Assembly: GCA_000499405.2 (NCBI GenBank) | Contig: HG738137.1 | Coordinates: forward strand, 13,757,661-13,821,660 | DNA length: 64,000 bases | Source of the DNA: Onchocerca volvulus | Taxonomy: Eukaryota > Nematoda > Chromadorea > Rhabditida > Onchocercidae | Direction of reading: 5' to 3' | Shown: positions 58,821 through 64,000 of the stretch, one piece after another | How positions within the stretch are numbered: position 1 is the stretch's first letter | Layout: every line of letters starts with the position of its first letter | Notes under the pieces: generated by a model | Told to the model about the DNA's origin: nothing | Seen by the model: the letters and a program-made list of their open reading frames with translations, nothing else | Databases searched by the model: none | Translations under genes and position numbers: made by a program

Positions 58821-61800
58821 AATGAGCAACATCCAGCAACATTTTTGGATCCTGCAACTATTCTACTTAAATCACCTATTCCAAGTTATCTGTCACTAAT
58901 CCTGTTCACCTTCTAAATAGTATCGACAGAAATTAAACAAAATTTTTTCAACGATCTCAGTCAAAGCAATTACTTCTGTTTCATCTTCTTGAAGTTGTTT
59001 CATTTCTTTTCGATGAGCTTCCAATGTTTTAAGACCAGCACTTTTTCCATTCATTGGTTTTACATCATTTTCACTTGTTCGGTAGCGTTTACTATGATGT
59101 GATGTCTTACTATCAGAAGAATCTCGTCGTTCTCGATGACCTGTGAGATATTAGCATATTCAGTGGAGCAGAAATTATTGATCTAGTATGACTTATCTTC
59201 ACATAAATGTATTGAAAACAAAATTGCAAAAGTTTTTAAAAGAAGAATATAAGATCAGGCTATTAAAATAACTTGAAGTAAATTGTAAATTTCTAAAATT
59301 TTTCAACTATTCTCGGAACAAACAAAAATATCGACAGGATGTATAACCTGACAAGTTTAAGATTATTTTCTTAATGGCAATAACAAATATCGTCCGAAAA
59401 TTAGCGACTGAAATCTAGGATATAATGAAAAGTCTAGGGATATTAACAACAAAGTCAGATTCTAATAGTTTCATATAACATAACTATATCCGATAATAAA
59501 TATCGAAAATATTTGGAATATTCTTCAAAAATCATGATTTGTTATTTACCTTCATGATGTCTACGAAGTTTATTAGAATTTTCATCCTGATTTCTCCTAT
59601 AATGCTCTCTCTTTTTTCTTTCAACGCTTTTGTCATGCGATGATGCATCAGAATCCCAATTATTTTTTTTATGCCGATAAGAATTGACACTACTACTTCG
59701 TCTCGATCTTTGATGCCCATAATTTCCGAATTCTTTCTCACGATTTGGAAAATCATTTTGCTTTCGTGGAGGAGAAAGATCTGAGTCAGAATTATTTGTC
59801 AGTTTTCTACGTCTTGGAGGTGAGGCATCCGAATCATTATCATTAGAATTTCGTCTCACACAATTCGTTGGCCTTCTTGGCGGTGAAGCATCTGAGTCAA
59901 GTGGTTCATCTTTAATTCTGCAACGTGACGGTGAAACATCTGGATTGAAATCATTGACTGATTTTTTTCGTTTCAAAAATAAATGATCCTCATCATTATC
60001 ACGATTTCGTCTCACACAATTCGTTGGCCTTCTTGGCGGTGAAGTATCTGAATCGAGTGGTTCATCTTTTATTCTGTGCGTTGGCAAGGAAATATCTGAA
60101 TTGATACTGGTTTGTCCAACCATTTTTTGATCAGTGTAACGATCTTTATTCTTGATTGATGTATTTTTGAATGACTGTGCACTAGTAGTCGGAAGGGATG
60201 TTTCATCTGGTGTCACTAAAAAAAAATTAAAAGCAATAAATGATTCAAAACTTAAACGTTTCATCTATTTTGATTAAATTGAGAAGAAAATAGTAAGTTA
60301 TCATGTGCGGGACTGCGAATATTAGGACAGATTAAATGTCACCATAAAGTTAACTGAACAATTAATATTATAACTGTTACAATTAGTTTTTCTTAAAGTT
60401 CACATGCAAATGAATGACTGTTACATTTGACAAACTTCTACCAGATAGTTTGACTAAAAAAAATTTCGTTCACTATATTCTGCAAACCAACATCTCGTTA
60501 TAAAAAAGCTTATCAATTCGAAACAATATTAAGATTAGTAAGAACAAACCATTTTCATCGGATGACGAATCATGTCGTTTACGAGGTATATCTGTTTTTG
60601 CTGCAAAAATAATAAATTTATCCTAAAGCAGAATAAAACAAAATATCGGAAAGTAAAATTTAATTTTTCTACATAGGAAAAAAAGAAAGCCTTCTTTGCA
60701 AATCTGAAAATGAGTCAAGGAAACAATGAAACTGTCCAGAAAATACAAATGATTACTTTCGAGTTCAACAGCTTCAAATGCTGCAGGCTTGAACTTCGGT
60801 ATTGACTGTAGTTTCTTCTTCTTTTCAACTATTTCAATCTCAAAATAAAGCATGCTATGGTTTAAATTGCAAAAATCAATTTTAAATATCAAATTATTCT
60901 ATATAATTTACACTACAACGTGAAAAAGAATTTACATATTCTTTCTTATTTAAGAAAATCGATGATATACTTATTATACTAACATTTATAGGTGGAGAAG
61001 AATCTAAAAACTATTCTACAGCCATTCATGGCTAAAAAAGAATTTGAAAACCATTTAAATATTAAAAAATAGAAATTCGAATTGAAAATACTGATTTGGA
61101 TTCCAAATAATTCAAAAACATATGCTTGTGCTTGACAGTATTACGAACTAAAATGCTCGTGGTAAAAAAAAAAAAAAAAAAAAAAAAGGAAGAAAAAAAA
61201 ATGATTTCGCTAATAATCTGTAAATCTTAAACTAACATCTTTGTCACTCTCAACATCTGAAGAAGCTTGCGCCACACATGGTGCAACAGCAACGAAAGCA
61301 TCATTTTCATGAATTTTCAATCTGAAAGCAATTATTTTGCAATGGCTTATCGAATAAAGTACACCTTGATTATTTGAAATTAAAGTATTCAGTTGAACCA
61401 AAGAATTATCAAACAATAAACATGACTCGCGGATTTATAAGTCTGGAAAAATTTTTTTCACAGACTTGTAATGCTTCCAACAGTCTGAATAAATAAAGTT
61501 AACTACTGATTTTGTAAATGAAAATATTTGCAGCTAACTCAGATTTTCTGCAAGGAGAGGAATCTTAGAAAATTTTTTTTTGTCAATTTATGAATAACAG
61601 ATTTATATATGAATCGTAAAGTAGTTTCCTTTGATTCAAATGCTGGGTTAAACCTCTTTTTTTTTCTCTCAAATCTCCTTTTAATTATTAGTATAGATTA
61701 ATACTGAAAAAAATCACTCGCAATTCTTTAATTTTCCCTTGAATATTAGTAGAGATTAATAATAAGATATATACATTCGCAAAAATTAACAATATTAATA

Positions 61801-62046
61801 ATATGAAAAAATAGAAAAAAAAAAATCCTTATCTGGTTGATTTCAAAAAAAAAAAAAATGCGATCCCTAACTATTTGCAAAAACTCAGTTACTGATTCTC
61901 AAATTTCTATTTGAAAATTAGGTTACAACAAACCCAATTCCAATTTTGTTCTTTTTCTTCTTATATTTTTTGGTTGACTGTTTTTCATCTTTGCTCAAAT
62001 ACCTTTTAAGATACTCTTCTCGCGCTTTCTTTGCAGCATCATCCAT
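57326..62046 (-). CDS. bud-13: BUD13 homologue, RES-complex splicing factor
   Basis: BUD13 is a subunit of the pre-mRNA retention and splicing (RES) complex of the activated spliceosome. Exons in coding order: 62046-61934, 61321-61237, 60838-60757, 60600-60550, 60215-59550, 59140-58974, 58666-58481, 58361-58269, 57845-57770, 57501-57326. Phases agree, giving 564 residues. The N-terminus [17 protein letters not shown] matches the family start (EYLKRYL). The large middle exon is Arg/Ser-rich with DSD(T/A)SPPRR repeats, as in animal BUD13. The C-terminus has FARHVDD and the hallmark [20 protein letters not shown] followed by GFE. The start lies just after GATTTTTAG|ATTAGAGTG, a likely trans-splice site. 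Two acceptors (60839, TTGAG; 58667, TGAAG) are weak but required by phase. Confidence 0.94.
58764..58818. repeat. Uninterrupted A run of about 55 bases
   Basis: A poly-A tract on the + strand (poly-T on the sense strand of BUD13) in the intron between exons 58974-59140 and 58481-58666. It may be the tail of an inserted retrocopy, but no target-site duplication or retrocopy body is visible, or simple expansion; it is also a likely assembly weak point. Confidence 0.9.
59848..60076 (-). repeat. Intragenic duplication in the BUD13 Ser-Pro-Arg region (156-bp period)
   Basis: Two segments of about 73 bases (59848-59920 and 60004-60076) are nearly identical and are offset by 156 bases, or 52 codons. 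Each encodes [10 protein letters not shown](T/A)SPPRRPT followed by NCVRRN. Weaker units ([23 protein letters not shown]) show that the array is older and has partly re-expanded. Confidence 0.85.
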
Positions 62047-62772
62047 CACTCTAATCTAAAAATCCATTTTACAGTAGCGAAAAGGCCATGAAAAAAATTA
62101 ACGTGTTGCATGTACAAAAAAATAAATAAAATTACTTATAAATCATGGCTTATGAGAAAAAAATGATAGAAATCCAACAGATACATGAAACTTTTAAGTT
62201 CACTTCATAAACTTTGCATTGATAAAATTTTATACCACCTTCAAAACCACAATTCAATAAAATTGAACAGATACTTCAACAATCATGAAAGAAAAAAACA
62301 GAAAAATAAATTAACTACAATATTTTTTTTCCAATCCATTATGTTAGATAATATAATAATTATTTGAATAAAAAAAAATTACTTTATTCATAATAATACA
62401 TCCCAGTCCCATAATTTATTAGCGTCTTTCATAGTTAATTTCCTAACTCTAGCAACAAAAATTTAACTACAGCTTATTTGTTCTTCTTTGTTAATATTAG
62501 TCACAAGTTTCCAAAACATCTTTTCTACTCATTAGTTCCTCCATTTCTTTGAATATTGATCTCTCTAACTAAATTAATACGCTTATCAGATTAGAAGCAT
62601 TATCCATCTGAACTAAAAATGCTAAGAGGTGCCACCCACAACTCAGCAATGAAAATCCAAGCAGTTCATCCCAATAATTATTCACTACCTCGATCACTAC
62701 TCCCCAACAATATGAAAAAATGAAGAGTTAGCATGAGTAAATCACAAACAATTGCAAATTACTGTCAACAAA
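62047..62772. other. Short spacer between DAD1 and BUD13
   Basis: About 730 bases between the DAD1 stop and the BUD13 start, both on the - strand. No coding exon is evident. Same direction, small distance and an acceptor just before the BUD13 ATG fit a nematode operon, but no spliced leader can be seen in genomic DNA. Confidence 0.45.
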
Positions 62773-63890
62773 TCAACCTAAGAAATTTGCAATTACAAGA
62801 TGAAATATCACATGTGCAAAAATAAAATCGGCGAAAGCACGTTCAGGAGCGATATGAGGAAACAATGGTTTGTTTTCTGGATTAACTTGAATGCGAAGTG
62901 ATGCTAAAAAATAGTTCTTTAATTCATAAATATGACTGAAATTTCAATTAGAAAGGCAACTGAAGGAGTTCCTGGAAAAAAAAGAAAAGGAAATGGAGAA
63001 CTTCAGAAAAATATAACTAATTGCCAGCTATAATTCTTTAACAATAAATTCAGCTCTGCTTATAGATATAGAAACAACTAGGTAGAAATGCTTTGTATTT
63101 TTTAATCAATGTCCGAAAACAAACAAAAGAATCAAACCTGCCAAGACAAAACAACCAACTGTCGATACGAAACCAGACAGGAACGAGTTGAACGGAAATG
63201 TGCCAACAAGGATGCAGTAAACAAATCTATAAATACATTAATCAAATGAATGAATAAAGCAACATGAAATGTAACAATAAAGCCAGATAATATACAAAGA
63301 TAAACTCGAATTAAACATGTCGAAGAAAAATAAACTTATGAAACAATCCCCCAAATGAGATAATCAATGAAACAGTAAAAGCAAAACTAATACATGATGG
63401 CACCAGTAAAAGCGAATCAGTAATATAAATAAAGTCATATCACACTCAAAGTTGAACATCCATTCTGGACAAAAATATGAAATTCAAAATCCTTTCCTTG
63501 GAACAAAACATTTAAATCTCGAAATTAGTGAGGAATTATGTTTAATACTAGTCGAAATGTAACGAATAGATCTCTTTTTTAGCACATAACAGATTATATA
63601 TACCAGTTTTTTTAAAAAAAATAGGTGCGAATTTTCTTTCAGAATCAAAGATACATTTTTGACAGTACAAAATGAACATTTTATTTGCCAAGTACATATG
63701 GATTCTCTGCAATATTGCAATTATAATGGTTTGCTTGTCGAAAAGAATGTGAATAAATTTTACGGGACACTTACTGGATGATACCGGTGATAAAGACATA
63801 GAACATGTAGGCATCGATAAGTTTCAGCTTTTTGGATGTTGTCCGCTGATAATCATCGAATAAGTTGGCCAATACCGTGATTAATCTCAT
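62773..63890 (-). CDS. dad-1: DAD1, oligosaccharyltransferase subunit
   Basis: DAD1/Ost2 is a small integral ER membrane subunit of the N-glycosylation oligosaccharyltransferase. Exons in coding order: 63890-63775, 63226-63138, 62903-62773. Phases agree, giving 111 residues, close to the usual 113. Seen: [20 protein letters not shown] at the N-terminus, then a first hydrophobic segment, the highly conserved [12 protein letters not shown], a second hydrophobic segment, [10 protein letters not shown], and the conserved end [20 protein letters not shown] followed by FLG. The start ATG follows AATTTCAG|TGATTAGCG, a likely trans-splice acceptor. The N-terminus is about two residues shorter than in vertebrates. 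Confidence 0.96.
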
Positions 63891-64000
63891 CGCTAATCAC
63901 TGAAATTAGCATAATTTAAGATTTAAGTTCTTTAATATTCAATTACTGTTCGTTTGGCCTTCAACATACTACAATATCTTCTCGGATTACAAGCCAAGTT
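63891..64000. other. Window edge, possible end of an upstream gene
   Basis: On the - strand the outermost bases read LACNPRRYCSMLKAKRTVIE and then one more residue and a TAA at about 63936. This may be the last codons of a further gene upstream of DAD1, but the fragment is too short to judge. Confidence 0.2.

Noticed and set aside
58684..58899. 71-codon frame with a poly-Lys core
   Set aside because: It is the translation of the 55-base A tract inside a BUD13 intron.

Overview
The window is a gene-sparse, very AT-rich piece of an animal nuclear genome, most likely from a parasitic nematode of the spirurid/filarial type. Seen directly: short coding exons split by AT-rich introns ending in TTTTCAG-like acceptors; acceptor-like sites a few bases before several start codons, as expected for spliced-leader trans-splicing; gene products that best match nematode members of conserved families; and two mitochondrial DNA fragments (cox1, nad1) that read through only with the invertebrate mitochondrial code (TGA=Trp, AGA/AGG=Ser). 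The filarial assignment is an inference from base composition and the look of the mitochondrial fragments, not a database result.

Left third, + strand. A PIX-type Rho guanine nucleotide exchange factor (SH3-DH-PH-coiled coil) covers 945-16363 in 14 exons with one 8-kb intron. After a 5.4-kb stretch with one orphan exon-like island (19879-20002) comes a complete prolyl oligopeptidase gene (21834-29590, 16 exons). It carries the whole Ser/Asp/His triad, an added N-terminal signal-like segment, and one GC-AG intron.

Middle. 29.6-33.2 kb has no gene but a cluster of tandem repeats with periods of about 88, 32 and 22 bp. Next is an unrecognised coiled-coil gene with N-terminal Ser/Thr-Pro repeats (33261-37394), with a cox1 NUMT sitting in its second intron. 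After about 4.9 kb of featureless AT-rich DNA comes an unrecognised single-pass membrane protein gene (42283-46704); its second intron holds a GC-rich island and a roughly 250-bp tandem repeat that contains copies of the next exon's splice acceptor.

Right third, - strand. Adenylate kinase (AK1 type, 47746-50242), a nad1 NUMT, a REEP/TB2-DP1-HVA22 membrane-shaping protein with two candidate 5' ends (52383-54471, plus an exon at 55790-56104), the RES-complex splicing factor BUD13 (57326-62046) and the oligosaccharyltransferase subunit DAD1 (62773-63890). The last three run in the same direction with gaps of about 0.7-1.2 kb. The genes do not form one pathway: they are housekeeping (AK, BUD13, DAD1, REEP), signalling (PIX), a peptidase and two orphans. 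All exon models were joined by reading phase by hand; splice sites are predictions, though every internal junction reported in the main gene models keeps frame.
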